Notes: generated by a model from the letters alone, not told the origin. A stretch of DNA of 40,514 nt from JAZQHR01 sp045540695 (GCA_045540695.1 JAZQHR010000039.1:1-40514); one strand, 5' to 3'; shown: positions 32,552-40,514, counted from the first letter of the stretch. Program-made: numbers and translations.

Positions 32552-33898
32552 CTATCGGCTTGTCATAGAAAGAATCCCCGTGACAAACTCCTTATTTGTT
32601 TTAGTACGTACCAGCTTTGAAAGTATATTTTCTGTAGCATCCTGGGTTTGTTCTTTTCCAAGCATACGTCTGATATTCCACACTGCTTCTTTTTCGTCAT
32701 TTTGAAGAAGCAATTCCTCTTTTCTTGTTCCTGATTTATATATGTCAATAGCAGGGAAAATTCGTCTTTCAGACATCCTGCGGTCTAAGTGTATTTCCAT
32801 GTTGCCGGTACCTTTAAATTCTTCGAAGATTACGTCATCCATCCTGCTTCCTGTTTCTACAAGTGCGGTGGCAAGTATTGTAAGGCTTCCGCCATTTTCA
32901 ATGTTTCTGGCTGCACCGAAAAACCTTTTCGGTTTGTGAAGCGAGCTTGGGTCAAGTCCGCCTGATAACGTTTTACCCGATGACGGAATAGTAAGGTTAT
33001 ATGCACGAGCAAGTCGGGTAATACTATCAAGTAGTATCACAACGTCTTTTCCGTGTTCTACAAGGCGTTGTGCCCTCTCTAACGTCATTTCAGCAACCTT
33101 TATATGATGTTCAGGCAGCTCGTCAAAGGTTGAATATATTACATCGCCTTTAATAGACCTTTTCATATCGGTAACTTCCTCCGGTCTTTCGTCTATCAAA
33201 AGCACTATAAGCTCTGCCTCGGGGTGATTTTTTGAAATACTGTTTGCAATATTTTTAAGCAGCGTAGTCTTGCCTGTTTTAGGCGGTGCTACTATAATTC
33301 CCCTTTGTCCTTTTCCGATAGGTGCTATAAGGTCGATAAGCCTTACCGCATAATCGTCAGGATTGGTTTCAAGGGTAATTCTGCTGTCAGGATATATTGG
33401 TGTTAATGTATCAAACGCTTTACGCTTTATAGCTATATCCACGCTGTCGCCATTTACTGTTTTAACGTATATTACAGCACCAAATCTTTCTCCTTCATTT
33501 GGGTCACGGCATATTCCGCACACCATATCTCCCGTCTTTAGATTAAAACGTCTTATCTGCACGGGGGAAACAAATATATCCTCTGCTCCCGAAAGATAAT
33601 TGTCACTTCTAAGAAATCCAAATCCATCTGCCAAAACCTCCAGCACTCCGGTTACCTCTTTGGTGTTATTTTTCTTTTTTGGCTCTTGCTTTTCCTGAGA
33701 TTCAGATTTTGTATCAGCTTCAAGCTTTTCATTTGAAGAAGAATTTACGCTTTTATTAAATGATTCTTTAAGCAGTTTGACAAGTTCTTCCTTTTTATAT
33801 TTTGTTACAGACTTGATATTCTTTGACTTTGCAAGGCTTCTAAGCTCGGTCAAAGTCTTTGATTCAAGATTTTCAAATTCAACTAATGTGTTTTCCAT
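32552..33898 (-). CDS. rho: Transcription termination factor Rho
   Basis: A 448-residue RNA helicase that ends transcription. An N-terminal SAP-like helical region (LTELRSLAKSKNIKSVTKYKKEELVKLL) is followed by a short charged linker, the RNA-binding cold-shock domain (GVLEVLADGFGFLRSDNYL, DIFVSPVQIRRFNLKTGD) and the motor with PPKTGKTT (about 204-211), LLIDERPEEVTDM, and the LDSITRLARAYN and GGLDPSSLHKPKRFFGAARN loops. The start is ATG 33898, after GGAGAG; an upstream in-frame GTG at 33904 lies inside that site. ftsK follows, rather than the common rpmE. Confidence 0.96.
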   Translation of the reverse strand: MENTLVEFENLESKTLTELRSLAKSKNIKSVTKYKKEELVKLLKESFNKSVNSSSNEKLEADTKSESQEKQEPKKKNNTKEVTGVLEVLADGFGFLRSDNYLSGAEDIFVSPVQIRRFNLKTGDMVCGICRDPNEGERFGAVIYVKTVNGDSVDIAIKRKAFDTLTPIYPDSRITLETNPDDYAVRLIDLIAPIGKGQRGIIVAPPKTGKTTLLKNIANSISKNHPEAELIVLLIDERPEEVTDMKRSIKGDVIYSTFDELPEHHIKVAEMTLERAQRLVEHGKDVVILLDSITRLARAYNLTIPSSGKTLSGGLDPSSLHKPKRFFGAARNIENGGSLTILATALVETGSRMDDVIFEEFKGTGNMEIHLDRRMSERRIFPAIDIYKSGTRKEELLLQNDEKEAVWNIRRMLGKEQTQDATENILSKLVRTKTNKEFVTGILSMTSR

Positions 33899-33921
33899 AT
33901 ACACTCTCCGTTACTAGATTA

Positions 33922-33950
33922 TTGACATAAGTAAAATTTTATCATATTCT
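33922..33950 (+). promoter_or_regulatory. Probable sigma-A promoter of the YihY-like gene
   Basis: TTGACA (33922-33927), 17 bases, TATTCT (33945-33950). The -35 is perfect and the -10 matches four of six positions. Confidence 0.6.
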
Positions 33951-34009
33951 ATTTATATACAGATACATTTTAATATATTTGTTTATCCACTCGATAAGGG
34001 GGACCACCT

Positions 34010-34813
34010 ATGAAAATAAAACTAAGCTATATAAAAGACTTTATAAATAAATTTTTCGATGACGGCGTTCCGGGGATTGCCGCACAAACTACTTTCTATT
34101 TTATCACAGCTATGTTCCCACTTGCAATATTTATCTTTTCAATTTTATCATTTATTAAAATTCCGCCTGAACAAACGATGTTTTTTCTGTTAAACGCACT
34201 GTCACCCGATGTAGCAACCATTATATCGGATCTTATATCAAGCGTGCCTGAAAGCATCACTATTACAATAACAAGCGGATATCTTTCGCTATGGTCAATA
34301 TCAGGTGCAATAACTACAATTTCCAGAGCATTAAACAGATTTTACGGTGTGGAGGAAGACAGACATTTTCTTATAGTAAGACTTTATGGAGTAGTATTCA
34401 CACTGCTTCTAATAGTATCGCTGGTAATAACTTTCGGACTTTTAATATTTGGAACAATCGCCTGGGACTTAATATCAAAGTACCTTTTATACTCTGATTT
34501 AATATGGAATATAACCAGATTTTCAGTAATTATAATACTTGTATCATCAGTTTTTGGTGCACTATACACCATTATGCCAAACAAAAAGATACGATTTAAT
34601 AAGGTATTACCCGGTGCGGTGTTTACATCGATGTTATGGACTATATCATCCTTTGTCTTTTCGTTTTATGTAAACAACTTTTCAAAATTTCACGTTATAT
34701 ATGGGGGACTAACCGGTATTATTATACTTATAATGTGGCTGTATATGACTAGCTACATTATACTTATAGGTGGTGAATTTAACAGTTTTAAAAATAAAAT
34801 AGCTAAAAAATAA
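34010..34813 (+). CDS. YihY/BrkB family membrane protein
   Basis: A 267-residue integral membrane protein with about six hydrophobic segments (for example FYFITAMFPLAIFIFSILSFI and LYGVVFTLLLIVSLVITFGLLIF). The family pattern is clear in GIAAQTTFYFITAMFPL near the start, LWSISGAITTISRALNRFYGVEE in the middle and GGLTGIIILIMWLYMTSYIILIGGEFN at the end. Its role is unsettled; older RNase BN labels are wrong for this family. GGGGGACC precedes the ATG. It is transcribed alone, away from rho, and converges on the anti-sigma gene. Confidence 0.93.
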   Translation: MKIKLSYIKDFINKFFDDGVPGIAAQTTFYFITAMFPLAIFIFSILSFIKIPPEQTMFFLLNALSPDVATIISDLISSVPESITITITSGYLSLWSISGAITTISRALNRFYGVEEDRHFLIVRLYGVVFTLLLIVSLVITFGLLIFGTIAWDLISKYLLYSDLIWNITRFSVIIILVSSVFGALYTIMPNKKIRFNKVLPGAVFTSMLWTISSFVFSFYVNNFSKFHVIYGGLTGIIILIMWLYMTSYIILIGGEFNSFKNKIAKK

Positions 34814-34828
34814 TAATCGTTTAAAAAC

Positions 34829-34874
34829 AGCAATAACTCAGAGAAAAAATTTTTTCTCTGAGTTTATTATTGCT
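34829..34874. terminator. Bidirectional terminator between the YihY-like and anti-sigma genes
   Basis: A perfect 26-base palindrome (34837-34862) starting CTCAGAGAAAAAA is extended by AGCAATAA (34829-34836) pairing with TTATTGCT (34867-34874) across a 4-base bulge. The two flanking genes converge on it. Confidence 0.8.
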
Positions 34875-34935
34875 ATAATATAGTAAGTATCCCATCAAAA
34901 ACCAAACATTTTTGCTTAGCCTACTGGTATTCTTA

Positions 34936-36573
34936 TTATTTAAAACTTATCTTAATAGTGTTATTACTAATCTTACCAAGCAATTGTTCTATTTCCTCAG
35001 TAACCTCTACTAGCTCGTCATATTTATTAGGCTCTGTCATAAGTGCACTTTGTTTCTTTACAAGGTTGTTATACGACATAGAATAATCTCGTCCCTGTGT
35101 TTGATTGAATGTACACAAGTCACTAAGTTTAAGTCGCGATACAAATGCATCATAGTTTGCATGGTCAATGCTTACCACTATATATGTGTCATTGTCGTTA
35201 GTTTCAATGTTATCCTTAAACTCGTATAACACATCTTTTATAGCTTTTTCATTTGCAGCTGGTGCACTAAACGAAGCAGTTTTTACTAACAAAGTCTTTG
35301 GAGAATATGATGAATAATTGTATACATCATTATACATAAATTTATTTCCCTGTTCTGCGGTGATGTTTGATGCAACAACCGGCGTGTTTGATGCTGTAGC
35401 AGGCGTGTCGGAAACAATATCTGGTGTGTTAGCAGCCTTATCAGATGTGTTAGTAGCCGTATCCATTACAGAATCACGTGCAGCCACGGCTTTCTCATTA
35501 TTGTTTTTCTTAGATATCGATGCTTCACTTGGAGTGGTTTCATCAGCAGCTTTATTAACCATAAGCACTCCATACATACTTTCATCTTCCACCTCTACAG
35601 GAACCTTTTCTCTCATATCTACCGCCACCTTTTCAGCTGCTTCGGCAGGTTCTACGTATGTAATGGTAGTAACAGGAGCTGTTTCAAATTTAACCGGTTC
35701 ATAAACAGGAGGTTTAGTCTCCTCTACATTAACTATTCTCTGTGTGCTAGGCTCCGGCTCTGTCGCATTAGACACCACTTGTGTGCTTGGTTTAGTTTCT
35801 TCCTGTTTTACGTGTATAGTTTCGCTCACTTGAGCTATATTGCTTACACTGGTAGTTACCTGAGGGCCACGTGCCGTACTAGTTGGTGTTTCTCCGCTAA
35901 CAGCATCAGTAACAACCTCTTTTATAGTCTGAAGTATAGATGTAATACCACGACTTTTTGTAGTGGAATAGCCTATAGTGTCATTTTCTAATACAAAATT
36001 ATTTGCAAACTTCTTAGTCATATATTTATTTCTGAATTTATCAAAAATATTTTGATTTACGCCTGCAACATTTTGAGATGAAACATTTTCCTCTGTAACT
36101 CCATCAATATTGGCAGTTCTTGCAGCACCCTTATACGAGTATACCATCTCAGTCTTGGCATTTCCCTCTTCAGCTACATTATCGGTAGTACCCAGCTGAA
36201 ACGAAGAAATTGCAAATACAAATATTAAAAGACAAGCAGCTACTGCAAAATATGCCTTTTTATCATTAAACCATTCAAAGAAACTTGTTGTAGCAGGAGC
36301 TTTTATGCTAATATCCAGCTTTCTCTCAACTTTTACAGGGTTCTTTTTATACTCTGTTTCAAGCTTTTTATGCAGTTCTTCATTAAATTTATGTGGCATA
36401 AAGAAAGTTTCCGAAGACATAGATGCTAATATACGCTTTTCAAATTCAAGCTCTTCACGACATTCTTTACACAAAAGTGTATGTATCTTAAGTTTGATGC
36501 TTTCGATAATTCCAAGCTCTCCGTCAACATAAGCTGAAATATTTTCAAGTGCTTTTTCACAATTGTATGACAT
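34936..36573 (-). CDS. Membrane-anchored zinc-finger anti-sigma factor candidate with DUF4349-like outer domain
   Basis: A 545-residue protein, 70 bases downstream of an ECF sigma gene. The N-terminus has the anti-sigma zinc motif (NISAYVDGELGIIESIKLKIHTLLCKEC when read with its spacing: H-x3-C-x2-C). One membrane segment lies at about 109-128 (AYFAVAACLLIFVFAISSFQ). The outer part is a long Thr/Pro/Glu-rich linker with five seven-residue repeats (see 35365-35451), then a C-terminal domain at about 430-545 that resembles DUF4349 (YIVVSIDHANYDAFVSRLK..., then a coiled stretch). I infer that it holds the sigma factor at the membrane until an outside signal is sensed. The zinc motif and pairing are seen; the signal is unknown. 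Confidence 0.8.
   Translation of the reverse strand: MSYNCEKALENISAYVDGELGIIESIKLKIHTLLCKECREELEFEKRILASMSSETFFMPHKFNEELHKKLETEYKKNPVKVERKLDISIKAPATTSFFEWFNDKKAYFAVAACLLIFVFAISSFQLGTTDNVAEEGNAKTEMVYSYKGAARTANIDGVTEENVSSQNVAGVNQNIFDKFRNKYMTKKFANNFVLENDTIGYSTTKSRGITSILQTIKEVVTDAVSGETPTSTARGPQVTTSVSNIAQVSETIHVKQEETKPSTQVVSNATEPEPSTQRIVNVEETKPPVYEPVKFETAPVTTITYVEPAEAAEKVAVDMREKVPVEVEDESMYGVLMVNKAADETTPSEASISKKNNNEKAVAARDSVMDTATNTSDKAANTPDIVSDTPATASNTPVVASNITAEQGNKFMYNDVYNYSSYSPKTLLVKTASFSAPAANEKAIKDVLYEFKDNIETNDNDTYIVVSIDHANYDAFVSRLKLSDLCTFNQTQGRDYSMSYNNLVKKQSALMTEPNKYDELVEVTEEIEQLLGKISNNTIKISFK
35365..35451 (-). repeat. 21-bp tandem repeats coding for seven-residue units in the anti-sigma linker
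   Basis: Four units of exactly 21 bases encode NTSDKAA, NTPDIVS, DTPATAS and NTPVVAS; a fifth, degenerate unit NITAEQG follows. The common pattern is (N/D)-T-(P/S)-x-x-x-(S/A). The units differ at many codon positions, so they are old or under selection, not a fresh duplication. Confidence 0.8.
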
Positions 36574-36643
36574 AAGTATAAAATCCCCCTTCCATAGTTT
36601 CTTTATCTTTTAGACGATAATTTTTTAAAAAAGTTCCATCATT

Positions 36644-37207
36644 TTAAAAAAATTCTCGTTTATTTTCAAGTAATTTTCTTAGCTCGCTTCTCGCTCTGTT
36701 TATTCTAGACTTAACTGTGCCCTCAGAAATCTCTTCGATAGTGGCAATCTCGGCATACGACAATCCCTCTATATCACGAAGGATAACCACCCTCTTATGT
36801 TCCTCGCTAAGGCAAGCTATTGCTTCACGTACCGCTAACGCCGTTTCGTTGCGCTCGAGTATATCCTGTGGAGATGCCGCACTGTCACGAATACTTTCAC
36901 CAACGTCGTCTATGCTGATATCGCTGTTTCTCTTGTTACGCTTTCTGTATTCATCTATACAGGTGTTCATCGTTATTCTGTATAGCCATGTAGAAAACTT
37001 CGAATCAAACTTAAATTTTTCAAGCGACTTATATGCTTTAAGTAGTGCTTCCTGCGTCATATCCGATGCATCGTGCGAATTTCCAAACACTCTGTATGCA
37101 ATTCTATACATTTGTTCGGTATGTTCCGAAACCAAAAGTTCAAAGGAATTGATACTTCCGTTTTTTAATATTTTTTTAATAAGCGTTTGCTGTGTGCTTA
37201 TGTCCAT
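36644..37207 (-). CDS. ECF-type RNA polymerase sigma factor
   Basis: A 187-residue sigma-70-family factor lacking region 1 and region 3. Region 2 is at about 28-100 (DMTQEALLKAYKSLEKFKFDSKFSTWLYRITMNTCIDEYRKR) and region 4 at about 132-185 (LSEEHKRVVILRDIEGLSYAEIATIEEISEGTVKSRINRARSELRKLL). Its promoter specificity cannot be read by eye. The ATG follows AAGGAGGGG. It comes directly before a zinc-finger membrane anti-sigma gene, the classical paired arrangement. Its own promoter looks like sigma-A, not an ECF site, so strong auto-activation is not evident. Confidence 0.93.
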   Translation of the reverse strand: MDISTQQTLIKKILKNGSINSFELLVSEHTEQMYRIAYRVFGNSHDASDMTQEALLKAYKSLEKFKFDSKFSTWLYRITMNTCIDEYRKRNKRNSDISIDDVGESIRDSAASPQDILERNETALAVREAIACLSEEHKRVVILRDIEGLSYAEIATIEEISEGTVKSRINRARSELRKLLENKREFF

Positions 37208-37279
37208 ATCAACCCCTCCTTTTCTTTAGATTTCATGGACTCATTAGCCATAGATTCCCATAATAATTCATTATCTTGT

Positions 37280-37308
37280 ATTGTAGCACATTTGTTTTAA
37301 AATTTCAA
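37280..37308 (-). promoter_or_regulatory. Sigma-A promoter of the ECF sigma operon
   Basis: TTGAAA (37303-37308), 17 bases, TACAAT (37280-37285), about 75 bases before the sigma ATG. Confidence 0.75.
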
Positions 37309-37344
37309 GCATCTTTAATAAATTTAATCAAATCGAAAAAAAGG

Positions 37345-37373
37345 TTGACATTATTCGATTTTAATTATAAAAT
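37345..37373 (+). promoter_or_regulatory. Sigma-A promoter of the DivIVA-like gene and ispE
   Basis: TTGACA (37345-37350), 17 bases, TAAAAT (37368-37373), about 44 bases before the ATG at 37417. Confidence 0.75.
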
Positions 37374-37416
37374 TTTCTTATAATATGATAATAAATCACG
37401 TACGGAGAATTTAATT

Positions 37417-37845
37417 ATGGAAAACAACGTAAAACTAAAAAAAGGTTTGTTCGGTTACAGTGCAAAAAATGTTGCAGGATATGTAGACGAGCTTTCAGGC
37501 AGTTTTTCAAAGTTGCTTGACGAAAAGGATAAAAAAATCACAGAGCTTGAAAATGAGCTTACAGGCCTTAGAGCTGAGCTTAAGGTGATAAAAGAAGAAA
37601 AGGACAGCATTGCAAACATTTTAATATCAGCTCAAAGTGAAGCTAAAAAAATCATTGAAGACGCAAACAAGGATGCAAATATGATAAGACTTCAGGCAGA
37701 TGTTGAGCTTGAAAACACACGTCAGAAGATAGCTAATGCAAATGAAGAGCTTGTTGCACTCAAGTCAAAAACAATGAACTTTATAAACGATTATAAAGAC
37801 CTTATTGACGGTCTTGTAAAAAATGGTAACAACGATGAAAATTAA
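37417..37845 (+). CDS. Small DivIVA-like coiled-coil protein
   Basis: A 142-residue protein. The first 30 residues (KLKKGLFGYSAKNVAGYVDEL) match the short membrane-binding motif of DivIVA/GpsB-like proteins (the GY..K.V..Y.DEL pattern). From about residue 35 to 125 it is a heptad-rich coiled coil (EKDKKITELENELTGLRAEL...). I infer a role in cell pole or septum organisation; it is shorter than true DivIVA. CGGAG precedes the ATG. Its last 11 bases overlap the start of ispE. Confidence 0.75.
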   Translation: MENNVKLKKGLFGYSAKNVAGYVDELSGSFSKLLDEKDKKITELENELTGLRAELKVIKEEKDSIANILISAQSEAKKIIEDANKDANMIRLQADVELENTRQKIANANEELVALKSKTMNFINDYKDLIDGLVKNGNNDEN

Positions 37846-38683
37846 CGCACCTGCAAAGATAAACATATCACTCGATGTTTTAAGAAGGCGTGAAGACGGG
37901 TATCACGATGTAAAGATGATAATGCAGTCGATATCGCTTTTTGACATAGTCGAGGTTGAATTAAAAAAATCAGGCGAAATTAAAATAACATCAAACAAGG
38001 ATAATATTCCGCTTGACGAAAGAAATATCGCGTACAAGGCAGCAAGGCTGTTTTTAAACGAGGCAAAGGAAAATTGCGGAGTAAACATTCATATTGAAAA
38101 GCATATTCCTGTAGCGGCAGGTTTAGCTGGTGGAAGTACCAATGCAGCAGCTGTGCTTATAGCGTTAAATGAGATATTTGACAAAAGATATACAGAAGAT
38201 AAGCTTATGGATATGGGTGCTAAGCTTGGTGCAGACGTGCCGTTTTGCATTATGCAGGGCACTGCCCTATCGGAAGGTATAGGCGAAAAGCTTTCAAAGC
38301 TTCCTGCACCGAACATCAAAAACATTCTTCTGGTAAAGCCTCCTATAGATGTAAGCACAAAGTGGGTGTACGAGAACCTTGATTTAAAAAACTCTGTTCA
38401 CCCTGACATAGATAAGGCGGTTGAAATTATAAAAAGCGGAAATGTTTCAGTGCTTCCAAATGTTATAGGAAACATATTAGAAAGCGTTACCGTTAAAAAG
38501 CATCCTGTTATAGCCGAAATAAAAACAGAAATGAATAATTTCGGTGCTACCATTTCTATGATGAGTGGAAGCGGGCCTAGTGTATTTGGATTTTTCGAAA
38601 ATGAAGCTAATGTAAAAAAAGCTTATGATTTCTTTAAAAACAAATATGATGAAGTTTTCCTAATAAACTCTTACAATGTATAA
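37835..38683 (+). CDS. ispE: 4-diphosphocytidyl-2-C-methyl-D-erythritol kinase
   Basis: A 282-residue GHMP kinase of the MEP isoprenoid pathway. It begins MKINAPAKINISLDVLRRREDGYHDV, with the ATP loop PVAAGLAGGSTNAAA (about 88-102) and the C-terminal MMSGSGPSVFGFFE. An upstream in-frame ATG at 37823 would add four residues, but the one at 37835 matches the family. Neither has a strong ribosome site, so translation probably depends on coupling with the overlapping DivIVA-like gene. Confidence 0.95.
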   Translation: MKINAPAKINISLDVLRRREDGYHDVKMIMQSISLFDIVEVELKKSGEIKITSNKDNIPLDERNIAYKAARLFLNEAKENCGVNIHIEKHIPVAAGLAGGSTNAAAVLIALNEIFDKRYTEDKLMDMGAKLGADVPFCIMQGTALSEGIGEKLSKLPAPNIKNILLVKPPIDVSTKWVYENLDLKNSVHPDIDKAVEIIKSGNVSVLPNVIGNILESVTVKKHPVIAEIKTEMNNFGATISMMSGSGPSVFGFFENEANVKKAYDFFKNKYDEVFLINSYNV

Positions 38684-38724
38684 AATATAAAAATGATGCC
38701 AATACTTTTTTCGAGGTGGTTTGT

Positions 38725-39360
38725 ATGAAAAAAACAGTATTGGCTTTTTTTATTGGAATTTTGTGCACTATATTCATAACCGGGCATAACCAAGCAGTCG
38801 AAACTGCTCTTGCCGAAAGTGTAATAAGACTTCACGTAATTGCTAACAGCGACCTAGAGCACGACCAGAAGCTTAAGCTTAAGGTGCGTGATGCCATACT
38901 TGAAGAGTTTGGAAATAAGCTTAATACCTATGAAGGAATAAACTATTCGCGTGCAGAAATAGAAAATAATCTTGTTCAGATAGAAAAATGTGCAAAGGAT
39001 GTTATAGAAAGTAGTGGTTATGATTACTCTGTAAAAGCAAGCCTTGGGCAGAGTGATTTTCCAACTAAAACGTATGGCGATGTGACACTTCCCGCAGGAA
39101 CGTATGAGGCACTGAAGATAGAAATAGGAAGTGCCAAAGGCAAAAACTGGTGGTGCGTAATGTTTCCCCCACTCTGCTTTGTAGACGGCTCGTGCGTGGA
39201 AATGCCTGCGAAATCGGAGGAATATCTAAAATCCTCGCTCGGCGATGACACTTATGAGATGATAACAAAATCAGACGAGCTTCCTGTTGCATTCAAATTT
39301 AAGGCGTACGAAATATGGCAAAATGGTAAGCAGGCTATAAAGAAAATAGCAACGAATTAA
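38725..39360 (+). CDS. spoIIR: Stage II sporulation protein R
   Basis: A 211-residue secreted signal protein. A signal peptide or membrane anchor (MKKTVLAFFIGILCTIFITGHNQA) is followed by the family core SVIRLHVIANSDLEHDQKLKLKVRDAILEEF and the WWCVMFPPLCFVDGS motif. In Bacillus SpoIIR, made in the forespore, triggers SpoIIGA to activate sigma-E in the mother cell. The frame extends to a GTG at 38716, but this lies in the ribosome site GAGGTGG; the ATG at 38725 is correct. It is good evidence for endospore formation. A sigma-F promoter was not recognised in the 41 bases after ispE. Confidence 0.96.
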   Translation: MKKTVLAFFIGILCTIFITGHNQAVETALAESVIRLHVIANSDLEHDQKLKLKVRDAILEEFGNKLNTYEGINYSRAEIENNLVQIEKCAKDVIESSGYDYSVKASLGQSDFPTKTYGDVTLPAGTYEALKIEIGSAKGKNWWCVMFPPLCFVDGSCVEMPAKSEEYLKSSLGDDTYEMITKSDELPVAFKFKAYEIWQNGKQAIKKIATN

Positions 39361-39362
39361 AA

Positions 39363-39406
39363 AACAATCTTTGCTACAAGGGGGCGTAGCAAAGATTGTT
39401 TTTTTG
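39363..39406. terminator. Bidirectional terminator between spoIIR and the exonuclease-family gene
   Basis: AACAATCTTTGCTAC (39363-39377) and GTAGCAAAGATTGTT (39386-39400) form a perfect 15-bp stem with an 8-base loop, followed by six Ts. The gene on the other side converges on it. Confidence 0.92.
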
Positions 39407-39438
39407 TTATATATTCTAAAATTTAACTGAAATAACTG

Positions 39439-40514
39439 TTATTCACCCACATTTACAACTGCTGTAAGCGGTCTGTGGTCTGATGTAACGATATTTGGAA
39501 CCTCTGCACTTATTATCTCTATATCAGGAGTTACAAATATATAGTCAAGCTTCTTATCAGGATTGTCTGCTCTATGAGTGAAAAGGTCGTCATCTGTTAC
39601 TGTAGCAACATCGACAAGTTTTCCGTCAAGCTGGTCTAAAAGCTCGTTGTCAGGTCTAACATTAAAGTCACCCATTACTATACATTTCTCACTTGGAAGA
39701 TTTGCAAGAAGTGTTGCAAAAGCGTTTTCCTTCTCATCGTCATTTAATCCAAAATGCATAACCATAACTGTTAAGCCGTTTGAAAGCTCTGCTTTAATTA
39801 TACTTCTTGTTTCGTAAAGTGCTGTACCTGTTTTGTTTTCAGGGTCAGGTATAGGTATAACCTTGATATCCTTTATAGGATATTTTGACAAAAATCCGTT
39901 TCCGTAAGGACCGCCTGTCATTGTAGTTGCCTGACCAAAGAAATGGTGCTTAAGTCCTGTAAGCTTTGACAAAATTTCTGTCTGCGCATCAAAATCAAGT
40001 CCTGTACCTTCGTCTCTTATCTCGTTAAGCCCTACAATATCTGGCTGCATACTTTTTATAGCGTCAGCAACTGCTTTATAATCAACCTCATTTGTAAGCT
40101 GATTTTCGCAGTGCTTAACGTTATATGTAAGTATCTTAAGAGTTTTATTGCTTGGAAGCTGATATACAAAATCAAGCGGTTTTACACCTGAAAGAGAATC
40201 CCATGTAAATATTTTAACCTTATTTCCGTTTTCTTTAAATAATAGTACATCGTCAGAATTCACTCTGGTTAAATCAAGTTTTTTAACAGTAACCAATTCT
40301 TCGTTATTATAAAGTGCAGCAATAAGTTCAGGGCTTTCACCTATCATTGCTACAGGGAATCCGAAGGTAGTTGCGCCTGCTCTATATTCATCTGTTTCCA
40401 CTCCATTATTTTTAAACACGCCTGAAACTGCTATAGCTTCTTCACCCGGATAAACCTTTATTGATTTTATAAAATTAACTTTTGAGCTGGCTATATTTAC
40501 ATAGCTGTTACCAT
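39439..40514 (-). CDS. Endonuclease/exonuclease/phosphatase-family protein, N-terminus cut by window edge
   Basis: The frame is open to the right edge, so this is the last 358 or so residues of a longer protein. A GTG at 40419 is not a convincing start, since coding-like sequence (YVNIASSKVNFIKSIKVYPG...) continues upstream. Residues near the right edge form a beta-rich domain of unknown kind. From about 40125 leftward comes the EEP fold: LKILTYNVKHCENQ, DIVGLNEIRDEG (metal-binding Glu), GLTVMVMHFGLN, CIVMGDFNVRPDNELLDQL and the closing TSDHRPLTAVVNVGE (catalytic Asp-His). The family includes nucleases and phosphodiesterases such as sphingomyelinases. The substrate is unknown. Confidence 0.85.
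   Translation of the reverse strand, partial: GNSYVNIASSKVNFIKSIKVYPGEEAIAVSGVFKNNGVETDEYRAGATTFGFPVAMIGESPELIAALYNNEELVTVKKLDLTRVNSDDVLLFKENGNKVKIFTWDSLSGVKPLDFVYQLPSNKTLKILTYNVKHCENQLTNEVDYKAVADAIKSMQPDIVGLNEIRDEGTGLDFDAQTEILSKLTGLKHHFFGQATTMTGGPYGNGFLSKYPIKDIKVIPIPDPENKTGTALYETRSIIKAELSNGLTVMVMHFGLNDDEKENAFATLLANLPSEKCIVMGDFNVRPDNELLDQLDGKLVDVATVTDDDLFTHRADNPDKKLDYIFVTPDIEIISAEVPNIVTSDHRPLTAVVNVGE

Noticed and set aside
1..40514. CRISPR array, prophage, insertion sequence or defence island
   Set aside because: No spaced direct repeats, transposase, integrase or nuclease-effector cluster was found; the genes are mostly conserved housekeeping genes.

Overview
This window is a gene-dense, AT-rich stretch of the chromosome of an endospore-forming, low-GC Gram-positive bacterium, most likely class Clostridia. 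The reasons are SpoIIR, SpoVG and a SleB-type cortex-hydrolase domain, S-layer-homology and copper-amine-oxidase-like stalk domains, a long (about 270 nt) Bacillus-type SRP RNA with an Alu domain, near-perfect sigma-A promoters (TTGACA-17-TATAAT) and strong AGGAGG ribosome binding sites. I cannot name the genus. I see no prophage, insertion sequence, CRISPR array, tRNA or rRNA.

Layout from left to right; most genes are on the minus strand and so are read right to left. 1-1097: edge-truncated MacA/HlyD-type efflux adaptor. 1272-5887: rlmB, a CopA-type copper ATPase, an ACT-domain protein (UPF0237) and its usual partner UPF0210, tightly packed as one operon. 5956-9371: hom-thrB-lysC, making homoserine and phosphohomoserine from aspartate, behind a consensus promoter. 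9476-11500: dnaX preceded by the SRP RNA gene, the same order as scr-dnaX in Bacillus. 11554-18487: rimM, khpA, rpsP, ffh, ylxM, a UPF0182 membrane protein and ftsY. 18480-23841: smc, an Elp3-like radical SAM protein and rnc. 23867-26752: two secreted envelope proteins (SLH/propeller, stalk/SleB). 27057-27290: acpP. 27679-27945: spoVG (plus). 28060-29967: a YgiQ-type radical SAM protein. 30193-33898: ftsK/spoIIIE and rho. 34010-34813: a YihY/BrkB membrane protein (plus). 34936-37207: an ECF sigma factor and a membrane-bound zinc-finger anti-sigma candidate. 37417-39360: a plus-strand run of a DivIVA-like coiled-coil protein, ispE and spoIIR. 39439-40514: an edge-truncated protein with an endonuclease/exonuclease/phosphatase domain.

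The backbone is the classical acpP-rnc-smc-ftsY-ylxM-ffh-rpsP-khpA-rimM block, but it is interrupted by two envelope genes after acpP and by UPF0182 after ftsY, and trmD-rplS do not follow rimM. All three parts of the protein-targeting machine (SRP RNA, Ffh, FtsY) lie within about 7.3 kb.

I did not find a wholly new multi-gene system. The observations most worth a second look are: an A8 run just after the metal-binding domain of copA, where loss of one A gives an immediate stop and a free 79-residue chaperone-like product; an in-frame A-AAA-AAA slippery heptamer in dnaX near where E. coli makes gamma; two 29-nt palindromic elements whose stems differ by paired compensatory changes; a promoter embedded in the terminator of the preceding gene ahead of ylxM-ffh; and a copA with Leu in place of the usual Pro of the HP motif.
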